Positions 38,043 through 48,848 of a stretch of 64,000 nt of DNA are shown in pieces. The stretch comes from Bartonella sp. TP. Lineage in GTDB: Bacteria; Pseudomonadota; Alphaproteobacteria; Rhizobiales; Rhizobiaceae. How positions within the stretch are numbered: the stretch's first letter is position 1; every line of letters starts with the position of its first letter. The stretch covers positions 1,057,584-1,121,583 of the forward strand of contig NZ_CP129002.1 in NCBI RefSeq assembly GCF_030406085.1. Direction: 5' to 3'. The translations under genes and the position numbers were made by a program. The notes under the pieces are model-generated. The model was not told where the DNA came from and did not search any database. It saw only the letters and a program-made list of their open reading frames with translations.

Positions 38043-40010
38043 ATGGTATATGAATTAATAATCGCGCTTCCCTTAGCTGGATTTTTGATAGCTGGTTTGT
38101 TTGGCAAGGATTTAGGAGATAGAGCCTGTGAAGTTATAACAAGTGCATTTATGGTGCTGGCGGCATGTCTATCCTGGTTAGTTTTCTTTATGTTGGCTAT
38201 AAAAAATGGGCATAGTGTTTATATTCATATTTTGCCCTGGTTAACTATTGGCGACTTTAGCTTTGATTGGGCTTTGCGTATAGATTCCTTAACTGCGGTA
38301 ATGCTTATTGTAGTAAATACGGTTTCTTCTTTGGTTCATATTTACTCTATAGGATATATGCATCATGATAAAAGCCGTACAAGATTTTTTGCCTATTTAT
38401 CTTTATTTACTTTTATGATGTTAATGCTGGTGACATCTAATAATTTGGTTCAAATGTTTTTCGGATGGGAGGGCGTGGGGCTCGCATCATATTTATTAAT
38501 AGGCTTTTGGTATGAAAAACACTCCGCAAATAAGGCTGCTATCAAAGCATTTGTTACAAATCGTGTAGGGGATTTTGCTTTTCTTTTGGGTATCTTTAGC
38601 ATTTTTATGATTTTTAATGCGCTGAATTTTGATACTATTTTTGTTAAATTAGCGTCGCATAATTTTGTACAAAATTGGCAATTTTTAGGATTTAATTTTG
38701 CTGCTAATGGTATTATTTCAGTGATTTGTTTATTGCTATTTATTGGTGCTATGGGAAAATCTGCGCAGTTTTTATTGCATGTTTGGTTGCCAGACGCGAT
38801 GGAAGGGCCTACACCAGTTTCAGCATTAATACATGCCGCAACTATGGTCACGGCTGGTGTGTTTATGGTTGCCAGATTTTCGCCTTTGTTCGAGCAAGCA
38901 CCTTTAATATCAATTTTTATAGTAATAATAGGCTCGATGACAGCATTTTTTGCTGCTACAGTTGCTTTAGTTCAAAATGATATAAAGCGTGTTATAGCGT
39001 ATTCCACATGCTCTCAGCTAGGTTATATGTTCACTGCTTTAGGTGTAGGAGCTTATAGTGCTGGGGTTTTTCATTTATTTACACATGCTTTTTTTAAGGC
39101 TTTACTGTTTTTGGGTGCTGGTTCTGTTATTCATGCGGTATCGGATGAACAGGATATGAGAAAAATGGGTGGATTGTATAAATATATACCTGTTACTTAC
39201 GTTACTATGCTAATAGGCACTCTTGCTCTTACTGGCTTTGGTGTACCAGAAACATTAATCGGTACAGCTGGCTTTTTTTCAAAAGACGCAATTATAGAAG
39301 CCGCTTATGCATCGTCTAATATTGCTTCAATGTTGGCTTTTTGGTTGCTAGTTATAGCTGCTTTATTTACAAGTTTTTATTCTTGGCGCGTGGTGTTCAT
39401 GACTTTTCATGGCAAACCTAGAGCTACAACGGATGTTATGCATCATGTCCATGAATCTGGTAGCGTTATGCTTATCCCTTTATTGGTTTTGTCGCTAGGT
39501 GCTTTGTTTGGAGGTATAGTATTTAAAGATTATTTTATCGGCGAGTTCTATAATGCTTTTTGGAAGGGTGCTTTGTTTACGAATTCTTCGAATCATGTAC
39601 TACATGCTATGCATCATGTAGATTTTTGGGTAAAATCAGCCGCCTTTATTGCTATGCTAATAGGTTTTTTTACAGCTTTTATTTTTTATATAATTGCTCC
39701 GAATTTACCGAAAAAGCTCGCTTTTCGTTTTCCAAAAATTTATGACTTTTTATTGAATAAATGGTATATAGATGAATTATATCAGGTAATTTTCGTAAAT
39801 CCTGCTTTTAGATTGGGCAACTTATTTTGGAAAAGCGGAGATATTAATTTTATTGACCGTTTTGGCCCAAACGGTATAGCCTCAAAAGTTTTGGATATTA
39901 CTAATAAGGCTGTTCGCTTGCAAAGCGGATTTATTTATCACTATGCGTTTATGATTATTATAGGTATGGCTGCTTTGCTTACTTTAATGATGGTTGGGAG
40001 TTTTTTTTAA
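38043..40010 (+). CDS. nuoL: NADH-quinone oxidoreductase subunit L
   Basis: NuoL (ND5) is the distal antiporter-like subunit with the long lateral helix. The 655-residue protein contains the key glutamate in FFGWEGVGLASYLLIGFWY, a lysine in MGKSAQFLLHVWLPDAMEGPT, and the VTAGVFMVARFSP and STCSQLGYMFTALG blocks. The C-terminal lateral-helix region and a final membrane helix are present. It overlaps nuoM by one base. Confidence 0.97.
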   Translation: MVYELIIALPLAGFLIAGLFGKDLGDRACEVITSAFMVLAACLSWLVFFMLAIKNGHSVYIHILPWLTIGDFSFDWALRIDSLTAVMLIVVNTVSSLVHIYSIGYMHHDKSRTRFFAYLSLFTFMMLMLVTSNNLVQMFFGWEGVGLASYLLIGFWYEKHSANKAAIKAFVTNRVGDFAFLLGIFSIFMIFNALNFDTIFVKLASHNFVQNWQFLGFNFAANGIISVICLLLFIGAMGKSAQFLLHVWLPDAMEGPTPVSALIHAATMVTAGVFMVARFSPLFEQAPLISIFIVIIGSMTAFFAATVALVQNDIKRVIAYSTCSQLGYMFTALGVGAYSAGVFHLFTHAFFKALLFLGAGSVIHAVSDEQDMRKMGGLYKYIPVTYVTMLIGTLALTGFGVPETLIGTAGFFSKDAIIEAAYASSNIASMLAFWLLVIAALFTSFYSWRVVFMTFHGKPRATTDVMHHVHESGSVMLIPLLVLSLGALFGGIVFKDYFIGEFYNAFWKGALFTNSSNHVLHAMHHVDFWVKSAAFIAMLIGFFTAFIFYIIAPNLPKKLAFRFPKIYDFLLNKWYIDELYQVIFVNPAFRLGNLFWKSGDINFIDRFGPNGIASKVLDITNKAVRLQSGFIYHYAFMIIIGMAALLTLMMVGSFF

Positions 40011-41479
40011 TGACCGATTGGCCTGTTCTTTCTACCCTTATCTTTTTTCCACTTATAGGAGCGTTTATTATCTTTTGTATTAAAGATAATAATGATCTTG
40101 CAAGGAAAAATATTAAAATGGTCGCACTGCTGACCAGTATATTTGTATTTTTTCTTTCATTAATCATTTTATTTAGCTTTGATAAAACCACTGCTAATTT
40201 TCAAATGGTAGAATATTTCGGATGGCTAGGCAGCGGTATAAATTATCATTTGGGAATAGACGGCATATCTGTTCTTTTTGTAGTTTTGACAACTTTGCTA
40301 ATTCCTTTTTGTATCTTAGCAAATTGGAATAGTATTAAGGACAGAATAAAAGCTTATATGATAGCCTATTTGCTTTTAGAAACTATGTTGTTAGGAGCTT
40401 TTTGTGCTTTGAATTCTATAGTTTTTTATAGTTTTTTCGAAGGTAGCCTTATACCAATGTTTATTATAATTGGTGTGTGGGGCGGCAAGAATCGTGTATA
40501 TGCTAGCTTTAAGTTTTTTCTATATACTTTGTTGGGTTCTGTTTTAATGCTGGTTGCGCTAATGTGTATGTATGCTAAAAGCGGTTCTTTGGATATAGTC
40601 GATCTTATGAAATATAAGTTTCCTATTAATATGCAATATTGGCTTTGGTTGGCTTTCTTTTCTTCCTTTGCTGTTAAGATGCCTATGTGGCCAGTTCATA
40701 CTTGGTTGCCAGATGCGCACGTAGAGGCTCCAACCTCTGGCTCTGTGATCTTAGCTGGTATTATGCTAAAGCTTGGTGGTTATGGTTTTTTGCGTTTTTC
40801 TTTGCCAATGTTTCCAGATGTTTCATATAAATTAGCGCCCCTTGTTTTTGCGCTTTCGATTATAGCTATCATTTATACCTCATTAGTTGCCTTGGTTCAG
40901 TCAGATATGAAAAAACTGGTGGCCTATTCTTCTGTAGCTCATATGGGATATGTTACAATGGGTATTTTTGCTGCAAACCAGTTATCTATTGAAGGGGCCA
41001 TGTTTCAAATGATTTCTCATGGTTTCGTTTCCTCTGGTTTGTTTTTATGCATAGGGGTTATTTATGACCGTCTTCATACTCGTGAAATTGCTGCTTTTGG
41101 TGGTTTAGCAAAAATTATGCCCTTATATGCTACAGTATTTTTAATTCTTACGATGGCCAATATTGGATTGCCCGGAACCTCAGGATTTATCGGTGAATTT
41201 TTATCGCTTGCGGGAACGTTTCAGGTTAACACTATTACGGTATTTTTTGCAACTTTTGGAGTGATTTTGTCTGCTGCTTATGCTTTGTATTTGTATCGCC
41301 GCGTTGTTTTGGGCCCCTTGGAAAAGGAACATCTTAAGGCTTTATTAGATTTGTCGCAGCGAGAGAAAATTCTTTTATATCCCATGGTAGCTTTGACAAT
41401 ATTTTTTGGTATATACCCATCGCCGATTATAAATATTATTTCGGTATCAGTAAATGCCCTTGTTAAGCACATACAGTAA
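40010..41479 (+). CDS. nuoM: NADH-quinone oxidoreductase subunit M
   Basis: NuoM (ND4) is the middle antiporter-like proton-pumping subunit. In 489 residues it shows the conserved glutamate in YSFFEGSLIPMFIIIGVWGG, a lysine in FAVKMPMWPVHTWLPDAHVEAPT, and YSSVAHMGYVTMG. All are standard. nuoN follows after 11 bases with a GAGG ribosome-binding site. Confidence 0.97.
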   Translation: MTDWPVLSTLIFFPLIGAFIIFCIKDNNDLARKNIKMVALLTSIFVFFLSLIILFSFDKTTANFQMVEYFGWLGSGINYHLGIDGISVLFVVLTTLLIPFCILANWNSIKDRIKAYMIAYLLLETMLLGAFCALNSIVFYSFFEGSLIPMFIIIGVWGGKNRVYASFKFFLYTLLGSVLMLVALMCMYAKSGSLDIVDLMKYKFPINMQYWLWLAFFSSFAVKMPMWPVHTWLPDAHVEAPTSGSVILAGIMLKLGGYGFLRFSLPMFPDVSYKLAPLVFALSIIAIIYTSLVALVQSDMKKLVAYSSVAHMGYVTMGIFAANQLSIEGAMFQMISHGFVSSGLFLCIGVIYDRLHTREIAAFGGLAKIMPLYATVFLILTMANIGLPGTSGFIGEFLSLAGTFQVNTITVFFATFGVILSAAYALYLYRRVVLGPLEKEHLKALLDLSQREKILLYPMVALTIFFGIYPSPIINIISVSVNALVKHIQ

Positions 41480-41490
41480 AGAGGTAAAAT

Positions 41491-42948
41491 ATGCATTTAA
41501 ACATGATAGCGCAATTATCGTATATTTTACCAGAGATTATCCTCACTGTGGGTGCTTTATCCATCTTAATGCTAGGTAGTTTTAGCGATAAAACTTCTTA
41601 CAAATTACTCATTAGCCTGTCTATAGGGTTTTTAGTAACAGCTATGTTATTGCTAGTAGCCTTGCCTCATGCTGGCTTTGCCTTTGGAAATGCCTTAAAA
41701 CTGAATGGCTTTGGCCGTTTTATGAAAATCTTAGTATTGCTAGGTAGTATAAGCTCTATAATTTTATCTATAGATTATTCTAAAAACATGGAAATAGATA
41801 AATTTGAATTGCCTGTCCTGTATTTATTGGCAACGGTGGGTATGTTTTTTATGATTTCCGCTGCAAATATGCTTACGCTTTATTTGGGGTTAGAGATGCA
41901 GTCATTATGTTTATATGCTTTGGCTGCATTTGACAGGGAAAAATTAAAATCAAGCGAAGCAGGGATAAAATATTTTATTCTTGGTGCTCTATCATCTGGT
42001 CTTTTACTTTACGGCATATCTCTTTTATATGGTTATACGGGCCAAATTGGCTTTGCAGAACTTTTACAAATTTTTAAAACTGAGCCTTATAATATAGGTG
42101 TAATCTTTGGCTTGGTGTTAGTTTTGATCGGTGTGGCATTTAAAATTTCAGCTGTGCCATTTCATATGTGGACACCAGATGTTTATGAGGGGGCGCCTAC
42201 GCCCGTTACTGCCTTTTTTGCTGGGGCCCCAAAGATTGCAGCTTTTGCAGTATTAACAACTTTGGTCACTGGTGCATTTGCTCCTTTAACCACATCAGCT
42301 GTAGCCTTGCCAGCATGGAAACAAATTTTATTGTTGCTCTCTTTAGGATCTATGCTACTTGGAGCATTTTCTGCTATAGGACAAACAAGTATAAAACGTG
42401 TTTTGGCATATTCTTCTATAAGCCATGTTGGTTATATATTGTTAGGTCTGCTAGCTGGTAATATGACAGGAACTGTATCAGTTTTAATTTATCTAACAAT
42501 ATATCTTATAACTATTATAGGCTTTTTTGCTTTTTTACTTTCTATGCAGGGACGAGCTGGTTATGCAGAAGATATTTATGATTTATCAGGAATAGCAAAA
42601 ACGCATCCTTATATTGCTGTATCGGTTACAATTTTATTGTTTTCGCTTGCAGGTATTCCACCTTTAGCTGGGTTTTTTGCTAAATGGTATAGCTTTATTG
42701 CTGCTGTCCGTGGTGGATTTGTAGGTTTAGCTATTATTGGGGTGATATCTTCAGTTATTGGTGCCTTTTATTATTTGCGTTTAATTAAAATCATTTGGTT
42801 TGATGAGACAAAAATAGAGTTTTTAGAGCCTAGACCAGAGCTAAAATTTTTGTTGGGTACCTCTAGTTTGCTAATTGTATTTTTTATAATTTGGGGCCAT
42901 GCAATTTATCCTTTAGCCCAGTTAGCAGCTATTTCTTTATTCCAGTGA
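41491..42948 (+). CDS. nuoN: NADH-quinone oxidoreductase subunit N
   Basis: NuoN (ND2) is the proximal antiporter-like subunit. The 485-residue protein has YLGLEMQSLCLYALAAF with the conserved glutamate, FKISAVPFHMWTPDVYEGAPT with the lysine, and YSSISHVGYILLG. It is the last complex I gene; birA follows after seven bases without its own ribosome-binding site, so the operon continues. Confidence 0.97.
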   Translation: MHLNMIAQLSYILPEIILTVGALSILMLGSFSDKTSYKLLISLSIGFLVTAMLLLVALPHAGFAFGNALKLNGFGRFMKILVLLGSISSIILSIDYSKNMEIDKFELPVLYLLATVGMFFMISAANMLTLYLGLEMQSLCLYALAAFDREKLKSSEAGIKYFILGALSSGLLLYGISLLYGYTGQIGFAELLQIFKTEPYNIGVIFGLVLVLIGVAFKISAVPFHMWTPDVYEGAPTPVTAFFAGAPKIAAFAVLTTLVTGAFAPLTTSAVALPAWKQILLLLSLGSMLLGAFSAIGQTSIKRVLAYSSISHVGYILLGLLAGNMTGTVSVLIYLTIYLITIIGFFAFLLSMQGRAGYAEDIYDLSGIAKTHPYIAVSVTILLFSLAGIPPLAGFFAKWYSFIAAVRGGFVGLAIIGVISSVIGAFYYLRLIKIIWFDETKIEFLEPRPELKFLLGTSSLLIVFFIIWGHAIYPLAQLAAISLFQ

Positions 42949-42955
42949 TTTCTTT

Positions 42956-43777
42956 ATGAGCTTTTATTTAGCTAAGCAAGCCAAACAAGAGGGATATAAA
43001 TTAACGACTTACGGTTCTGTTAGCTCCACCAATGATTTGGCGCTGGAGTTACTTTTAGACTATAAAAAAGGGAATATAGCTAGAGCTGGCGATGCTTATT
43101 TACCCGAAAAACATTGGATAGTGGCTGAGCAACAATTGAAGGGTCGTGGTCGCCGCGGCCGTGGTTGGGTGAGTCCAAAGGGTAATTTATATTGTAGCTT
43201 GGTTTTGTATGACATAAAAACTATAGAGGATTGTATAGCTTTGAGTTATATTGCTGGTATTAGTTTACGCGATTCTGTAGAGTATTTTAGACAGATTTAT
43301 CTTAAGCAAGAAATCGATTTATCCTTAAAATGGCCCAATGATATTTTGTTAAATAACAAAAAACTTTCAGGAATTTTGCTGGAGGTGAAGTCGTTAGCCG
43401 CAGGACTTTACGGTGTGGTAGTTGGTATTGGTGTAAATGTTGCAGAAAAAATAGAAAATCTAACTTATCAAACTTCTTCCTTACATGAGCAGGGGATAAT
43501 TTGCACTCCATCAATGCTATTTGAACGCTTAAGCTATTATTGGTTAGAGAATTATGCTATATATAAATCTCCTAATGGAGCGGAGCAAATTCGTAATACT
43601 TGGCTGGCTTATACTTCGTGTGTCGGTAAGCATATTACTATTAAATTGCAAAACTCTACAATTTCTGGTACATTTGAAAGCTTGGATGAAAGCTTTAGCT
43701 GCCTGGTTCGTTTAGAGGATAATAATGTCATTAAAGTTAATAGCGGTGATGTATTATTTGGAAATATGATTTCATAA
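42956..43777 (+). CDS. birA: Biotin--[acetyl-CoA carboxylase] ligase
   Basis: BirA attaches biotin to the carrier protein of acetyl-CoA carboxylase. The 273-residue protein has the biotinyl-AMP loop KGRGRRGRGWVSPKG, the LKWPNDILLNNKKLSGILLE catalytic block, and a small C-terminal domain. It lacks the N-terminal helix-turn-helix of E. coli BirA, so it is the monofunctional ligase without repressor activity. It is linked to nuoN and followed by RNase J, an order I recall from Rhizobiales. Confidence 0.94.
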   Translation: MSFYLAKQAKQEGYKLTTYGSVSSTNDLALELLLDYKKGNIARAGDAYLPEKHWIVAEQQLKGRGRRGRGWVSPKGNLYCSLVLYDIKTIEDCIALSYIAGISLRDSVEYFRQIYLKQEIDLSLKWPNDILLNNKKLSGILLEVKSLAAGLYGVVVGIGVNVAEKIENLTYQTSSLHEQGIICTPSMLFERLSYYWLENYAIYKSPNGAEQIRNTWLAYTSCVGKHITIKLQNSTISGTFESLDESFSCLVRLEDNNVIKVNSGDVLFGNMIS

Positions 43778-43799
43778 TAGGGTAACGGTTTAAATAAAT

Positions 43800-45476
43800 A
43801 TGAACGATAATAGTAAAGAATTGTGCTTTACGCCTTTGGGCGGTGTTGGCGAAATTGGAATGAATTTGGGGGTATATACTTATGGTACCGAAGAAGATAA
43901 AGAATATTTGATAGTTGATATGGGGGTTTCTTTTGCTGGAGAAGAAGCACCAGGAGCCGACTTAGTTTTGCCCGACATTAGTTTTTTGGAAGGGGAAGCA
44001 GTAAATATAGTTGGTCTAGTTATTACACATGGACACGAAGATCATTATGGTGCAGTGGCAGAACTTTGGCCACTTTTAAAAGTGCCGATCTATTGTACAG
44101 CATTTACTGCAGCACTTTTGCAAAGTAAATTTACAGATGCCGAAAAATTTAAAGAATTGCCTTTACATATTTTTAAACCAGGCGATAAATTTAAAATTGG
44201 TGAATTTACTGTAGACACCATACAAATGAATCATTCAATTCCGGAAGCTACAGCCTTAGCTATAAAGACCTCTGCAGGAACGGTTGTACATACTGGAGAT
44301 TGGAAAATAGATGACTCTCCAGCGCTTGGAGATAAAACAGATTTAGAGAAATTAAAAAAACTTGGTGATGAAGGTGTCCTAGCTCTTGTTTGTGATTCGA
44401 CAAACGCAGCGCAAAGTGGCGGCTTCAATACAGAAGCTACTGTAAAAACGAATTTAGAAAAAATCATAGCCAAGGCTAAAGGAAGAGTCGCTATAACTAC
44501 TTTTTCATCAAATGTTGGGCGCATTATTTCGATGATTAAGGCAGCTAGGGCTAATGATAGAAAAATTTTATTGCTTGGTCGCTCAATAAAGCGTGTCGTT
44601 AATATAGCTATAGATTTAGGTTATATTGGCTCAGACGAGACTTTTTTGAGTGAGCAAGAGTATAATGAGGTGCCACGAGATAAATTAGTAATAATTCTTA
44701 CGGGTAGTCAAGGCGAAATGCGAGCTGCTTTATCGAAATTGGCAGATGGAGCGATGAAACAGATTGAGCTAAGCCGCGGAGATTGTGTAGTTTATTCCTC
44801 TCGTATGATTCCTGGTAATGAAAAACTTATTTTAAGGGTACAAAATGCGCTTATTGATCAAGGCGTAGAGTTAATAACTGTGGCTGATCAACAAGTTCAT
44901 GTTTCTGGCCATGCTAGCCAAGATGAGCTAAAGAAAATTTATGAGCTAGTGCGGCCAAAAATCTTGGTTCCAGTACATGGTGAGGCGATACATTTAGAAG
45001 CTCATGCAAAATTCGCTACAAAAGAAGGTATCGGGCAAATAGCTCGTATACGCAATGGCGATATGTTGTTGCTCTCTGGCAAAAAAGCCAAAATAATTGA
45101 TGAAGTCCCTGTGGGTCGATTATATCGTGACGGCAAATTACTGGGCTATGACACTGAGCTTGGAATCAATGTAAGAAAAAAGTTAGCACAAGTAGGGCAT
45201 ATTGCAGTATTTATTGTTTTGACAAATCGGCTAAACTTAGCTTTTTCACCTAAATTAATTATAAATGGGTTGCCCGCCTTTGATCAAGAAGGCGAATCAA
45301 TGTATGATCTTATTCATGCTGCGCTAGAAGATTTAATAGATGATTTGCCTGCTAAAAAGCTTAAAAATAAAGTTGCATTAGAAAGCGCTTGCAATAGCGC
45401 TGTTGTGCGTACGGTAGAAAAAGCTTGGGGCAAAAGGCCTTTAGTGACTTCGGTTATTCATTATATTTCACGCTGA
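43800..45476 (+). CDS. rnj: Ribonuclease J
   Basis: RNase J is a metallo-beta-lactamase/beta-CASP exo- and endoribonuclease. The 558-residue protein has the metal motif THGHEDHYG at residues 76-84, further ligands in [10 protein letters not shown] and VHTGDWKID, the beta-CASP region with FSSNVGRI and [10 protein letters not shown], and [13 protein letters not shown] near residue 400. The window also encodes RNase E (minus strand, 61-63 kb), so the cell probably has both 5'-exonucleolytic and endonucleolytic mRNA decay, as known in Sinorhizobium and Agrobacterium. Confidence 0.94.
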   Translation: MNDNSKELCFTPLGGVGEIGMNLGVYTYGTEEDKEYLIVDMGVSFAGEEAPGADLVLPDISFLEGEAVNIVGLVITHGHEDHYGAVAELWPLLKVPIYCTAFTAALLQSKFTDAEKFKELPLHIFKPGDKFKIGEFTVDTIQMNHSIPEATALAIKTSAGTVVHTGDWKIDDSPALGDKTDLEKLKKLGDEGVLALVCDSTNAAQSGGFNTEATVKTNLEKIIAKAKGRVAITTFSSNVGRIISMIKAARANDRKILLLGRSIKRVVNIAIDLGYIGSDETFLSEQEYNEVPRDKLVIILTGSQGEMRAALSKLADGAMKQIELSRGDCVVYSSRMIPGNEKLILRVQNALIDQGVELITVADQQVHVSGHASQDELKKIYELVRPKILVPVHGEAIHLEAHAKFATKEGIGQIARIRNGDMLLLSGKKAKIIDEVPVGRLYRDGKLLGYDTELGINVRKKLAQVGHIAVFIVLTNRLNLAFSPKLIINGLPAFDQEGESMYDLIHAALEDLIDDLPAKKLKNKVALESACNSAVVRTVEKAWGKRPLVTSVIHYISR

Positions 45477-45487
45477 TCGGTATTATT

Positions 45488-46834
45488 ATGCGCTTATCTA
45501 ATTATTTTTTACCTATTTTAAGAGAACAGCCCAAAGAGGCAGAGATAACATCGCATAGTTTAATGTTGCGTGCTGGCATGATAAAACAGCAATCAGCAGG
45601 TATTTATACTTGGTTGCCTTTAGGCAAGCGGGTATTAGATAAAGTAATAGCTATAGTTAAGCAAGAGCAAGATAGAGCTGGTTTCAATGAATTATTGATG
45701 CCGCTTTTGCAGTCGGCTGAGCTTTGGCAGGAAAGTGGCCGCTACGATGATTATGGCCTAGAAATGTTGCGCATAGTCGATAGACATGAAAGAAAAATGC
45801 TTTATGGCCCAACGAATGAAGAAGTTATAACAGATATTTTTCGCAGCTATGTGCGTTCTTATAAAGAGTTGCCAGTTCGCTTATATCAGGTGCAGTGGAA
45901 ATTTCGTGATGAAATTAGACCGCGATTTGGCCTTATGCGTGGTCGAGAATTTTTAATGAAAGATGCATACTCTTTTGATATAAATCTTACGGAGGCTAAA
46001 AAAACTTATAATAAAATGTTTGTAGCTTATTTACGCAGCTTTAGTCGCATGGGTTTAAGAGCAATACCAATGCGAGCTGATACGGGCCCCATAGGTGGCG
46101 ATTTAAGTCATGAGTTTATAATTTTGGCTAAAACGGGTGAAAGTGCTGTATTTTGTAATAAATGCTTTTTAGATTTTAATGTTATGAATAGTCAGCTAGA
46201 TTTTAATGATGATAGCCAGTTAAACTATATAGTATCGCAGTGGACCAAGCCTTATGCTGCTACCGAAGAGATGCATGATAAAGCTGCTTGGTCGCAATTA
46301 AGCAAAGAAGACAGGGTAGAGGCTAGAGGTATCGAGGTAGGGCATATTTTCCACTTTGGCACTAAATATTCTGCACCGATGAATGCTAAAATTATGGATG
46401 CCGATGGTAAAGATATTTTTCCTTCTATGGGGTCATACGGTATAGGTATTTCTAGGTTGGTTGCAGCAGCAATTGAATCTTCGCATGATGAAGACGGTAT
46501 AATATGGCCAGCCCCCATAGCGCCTTTTGATTTGGCTATAATTAATTTGCGGGTTGATGATGAATTGTCTAATGGCATAACAGATAAATTTTATAATTTT
46601 TGTAGCAAGATCGGGCTAGAAGCTTTAGTAGACGACAGTAATGAGCGTGCAGGAATCAAATTTGCTAGCATGGATTTACTAGGCCTGCCTTACCAAGTGA
46701 TAATTGGTCCAAAAGGTGCTTCAACTGGTATGGTGGAAATTAAAAATCGTAAAACATCTGAAAGACTCCATTTGTCAATAGATGAAGCTTTAAACTATTT
46801 GAGTACAAATATCTTATCAGGTAAAGTTTCTTAA
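45488..46834 (+). CDS. proS: Prolyl-tRNA synthetase (short alphaproteobacterial type)
   Basis: ProS charges tRNA-Pro. I take ATG 45488, giving [19 protein letters not shown] as in relatives; an upstream in-frame extension would lie within the RNase J gene. The 448-residue enzyme has class II motif 1 around [22 protein letters not shown], motif 2 [20 protein letters not shown], and motif 3 [13 protein letters not shown]. It lacks the large editing insertion between motifs 2 and 3 that E. coli ProRS has, as is usual for this group. Confidence 0.95.
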   Translation: MRLSNYFLPILREQPKEAEITSHSLMLRAGMIKQQSAGIYTWLPLGKRVLDKVIAIVKQEQDRAGFNELLMPLLQSAELWQESGRYDDYGLEMLRIVDRHERKMLYGPTNEEVITDIFRSYVRSYKELPVRLYQVQWKFRDEIRPRFGLMRGREFLMKDAYSFDINLTEAKKTYNKMFVAYLRSFSRMGLRAIPMRADTGPIGGDLSHEFIILAKTGESAVFCNKCFLDFNVMNSQLDFNDDSQLNYIVSQWTKPYAATEEMHDKAAWSQLSKEDRVEARGIEVGHIFHFGTKYSAPMNAKIMDADGKDIFPSMGSYGIGISRLVAAAIESSHDEDGIIWPAPIAPFDLAIINLRVDDELSNGITDKFYNFCSKIGLEALVDDSNERAGIKFASMDLLGLPYQVIIGPKGASTGMVEIKNRKTSERLHLSIDEALNYLSTNILSGKVS

Positions 46835-46902
46835 ATAATTATACTTGTTTATAAGATAATATCTATTATGTAAAACACTAATATTCATTATGGAGCAAAT
46901 AT

Positions 46903-48165
46903 ATGCGCGCGGGTTTGTTTAGCTTATATGAGTGGAAGATAGCGCTGCGTTATATGATTCCTAGTAAAAAGCAAACCTTTACATCAGTTATTTCTTGCAT
47001 TTCTTTGCTAGGCATTATTGTTGGTGTATGGGCCTTAATAGTTGTTACTTCCGTTATGAATGGCTTTCGGTCGGAATTGCTTGATCGTATCCTGGGGGTA
47101 AATGGCCATATAATTATACAAAGTGCTGATACACAACATTTGAGCGATTACCTTGCCTTAACCCAAAAATTACGCGCCCTAGAGGGCATAAAATCTGCAG
47201 CCCCTGTTATAGAAGAGCAGGCCTTGGCACAAGTGCCTGGATTGGGAAGCTCCGGCGCTATTATTCGCGGGGTCCTGCCTGAAGATTTGAGTTTGATGTC
47301 TACCATAACCCGCCATGTAAAAGCAGGCGATATTGCTGATTTTACGCAAGCTAATAGCGTGGTTATAGGCGCAGGTATGGCAAAAAAATTTGGGTTAACT
47401 ATAGGGGATAATATTACAGTATTATCGCCTACTGGTGATGTTACGCCTTTTGGCGTTAATCCGCGTACCAAATCTTACAAAATTGCCGCTATATATGAAG
47501 TTGGTATGTATGAGTATGATTCTGCAATTATTTTTATGCCTTTAAAAGAGGCACAAAGCTTTTTTAATTATGGCGATAAGGTATTATCTATAGAAATATT
47601 TTTGAATAATCCAGATAAGGTAGAATTTTATAAAAAACAAATTGCTACTATGATTGCTCAACCGCTTAATATAATAGGCTGGGAAGAGCGGAATAAGGCC
47701 TTTTTTTCGGCCCTTACCATAGAGCGCAATGCTATGTTTATTATACTTTCGCTAATTGTTTTAGTAGCAGCGTTAAATATTATTTCAGGCTTGGTAATGC
47801 TAGTTAAAGACAAGGGAAAAGATATTGCTATATTGCGTACTATGGGGGCGGCTAATAATTCTATATTACGTATATTTATTATGGCTGGCATGGTTATAGG
47901 TGTCTTGGGTACGCTTATTGGCCTGGCTCTTGGTATAGCTACTTGTTTGAACATAGATAATTTGCAGCGATTTATTTCCTGGCTTTTTGGGGTAAATGTT
48001 TTTAATCCAGAGCTTTATTTTTTAGCTAAATTACCAGCAAAATTGGACTGGATAGAGGTGTTTACCATTAGCTTTGTTACTTTATTACTATCATTTTTGG
48101 CTACATTAATTCCAGCTTGGAGTGCGGCAAAGTTAGATCCTATTGCTGCTCTAAGGTATGAATAA
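46903..48165 (+). CDS. lolC: Lipoprotein-releasing ABC permease, LolC/E type
   Basis: This permease extracts outer-membrane lipoproteins from the inner membrane for LolA. The 420-residue protein has the FtsX/MacB layout: one membrane helix near residues 25-48, a periplasmic domain of about 220 residues, and three more helices near 270-295, 315-345 and 380-405. The [22 protein letters not shown] start is typical. Only one permease gene precedes lolD, so a homodimer (LolF-like) rather than a LolC-LolE pair is likely. It overlaps lolD by one base. Confidence 0.93.
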   Translation: MRAGLFSLYEWKIALRYMIPSKKQTFTSVISCISLLGIIVGVWALIVVTSVMNGFRSELLDRILGVNGHIIIQSADTQHLSDYLALTQKLRALEGIKSAAPVIEEQALAQVPGLGSSGAIIRGVLPEDLSLMSTITRHVKAGDIADFTQANSVVIGAGMAKKFGLTIGDNITVLSPTGDVTPFGVNPRTKSYKIAAIYEVGMYEYDSAIIFMPLKEAQSFFNYGDKVLSIEIFLNNPDKVEFYKKQIATMIAQPLNIIGWEERNKAFFSALTIERNAMFIILSLIVLVAALNIISGLVMLVKDKGKDIAILRTMGAANNSILRIFIMAGMVIGVLGTLIGLALGIATCLNIDNLQRFISWLFGVNVFNPELYFLAKLPAKLDWIEVFTISFVTLLLSFLATLIPAWSAAKLDPIAALRYE

Positions 48166-48848
48166 TGAGTGCGGTTTTAGAACTTAAAGAAGTTTCAAAA
48201 GCTTATTATAGCAATGAGCAAAAACTGCAAGTATTAGATAAACTTTCTTTGCGTGTAGATGCGGCTGAAATGGTGGCTTTGGTCGCGCCTTCAGGCTCTG
48301 GTAAATCTACGCTTTTACATATCGCCGGCCTTTTAGAACAACCTGATAGTGGAGTAGTGTCTTTATATGGTCGGCCTTGCTCTAATTTATCTAATAGTGC
48401 TAGAACGGCAATAAGAGGCAATGATATAGGCTTTGTTTACCAAGCGCATCACCTTTTGCCAGAATTTACCGCATTAGAAAATGTTATGATGCCACAATTT
48501 ATAATTGGTCGTTCTGTAGATTTGGCTAAAAATAGAGCAAAGAAATTATTGCGTTATTTACGTGTGGATGATAAAATAAATAATCGACCAAGCGAAATGT
48601 CCGGAGGGCAGCAGCAAAGAGTAGCGATAGCGAGGGCTGTAGCGAATGCGCCGTCTATTTTGTTGGCAGATGAGCCAACGGGGAATTTAGATCCGCAGAC
48701 TTCTGATTATGTTTTTCAGATATTTTCTCTTTTGGTGCGGCAAGCAGGAATCTCTGCCATTGTTGCAACGCATAATTACAATTTGGCAAAAAAGATGGAT
48801 AAAATTATAACCTTAAAAGACGGAAAAATCGTAGAATTAAAGTGTTAA
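48165..48848 (+). CDS. lolD: Lipoprotein-releasing ABC ATPase LolD
   Basis: LolD powers lipoprotein release. The 227-residue ATPase has Walker [10 protein letters not shown] at residues 41-49 (Ala where Gly is commoner), the Q-loop [16 protein letters not shown], signature [14 protein letters not shown], Walker [13 protein letters not shown] and the H-loop [10 protein letters not shown]. It overlaps lolC by one base and dnaE by seven, so all three are translated as a coupled unit. Confidence 0.95.
   Translation: MSAVLELKEVSKAYYSNEQKLQVLDKLSLRVDAAEMVALVAPSGSGKSTLLHIAGLLEQPDSGVVSLYGRPCSNLSNSARTAIRGNDIGFVYQAHHLLPEFTALENVMMPQFIIGRSVDLAKNRAKKLLRYLRVDDKINNRPSEMSGGQQQRVAIARAVANAPSILLADEPTGNLDPQTSDYVFQIFSLLVRQAGISAIVATHNYNLAKKMDKIITLKDGKIVELKC

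Noticed and set aside
38726-38980. Alternative-frame ORFs within nuoL, nuoG, nuoF and dnaE
   Set aside because: All overlap strongly conserved proteins in the main frame and show no domain, signal peptide or ribosome-binding site of their own.
45425-45487. Longer prolyl-tRNA synthetase starting inside the RNase J gene
   Set aside because: The extra 21 residues overlap a conserved RNase J end and do not match ProRS; ATG 45488 gives the canonical beginning.
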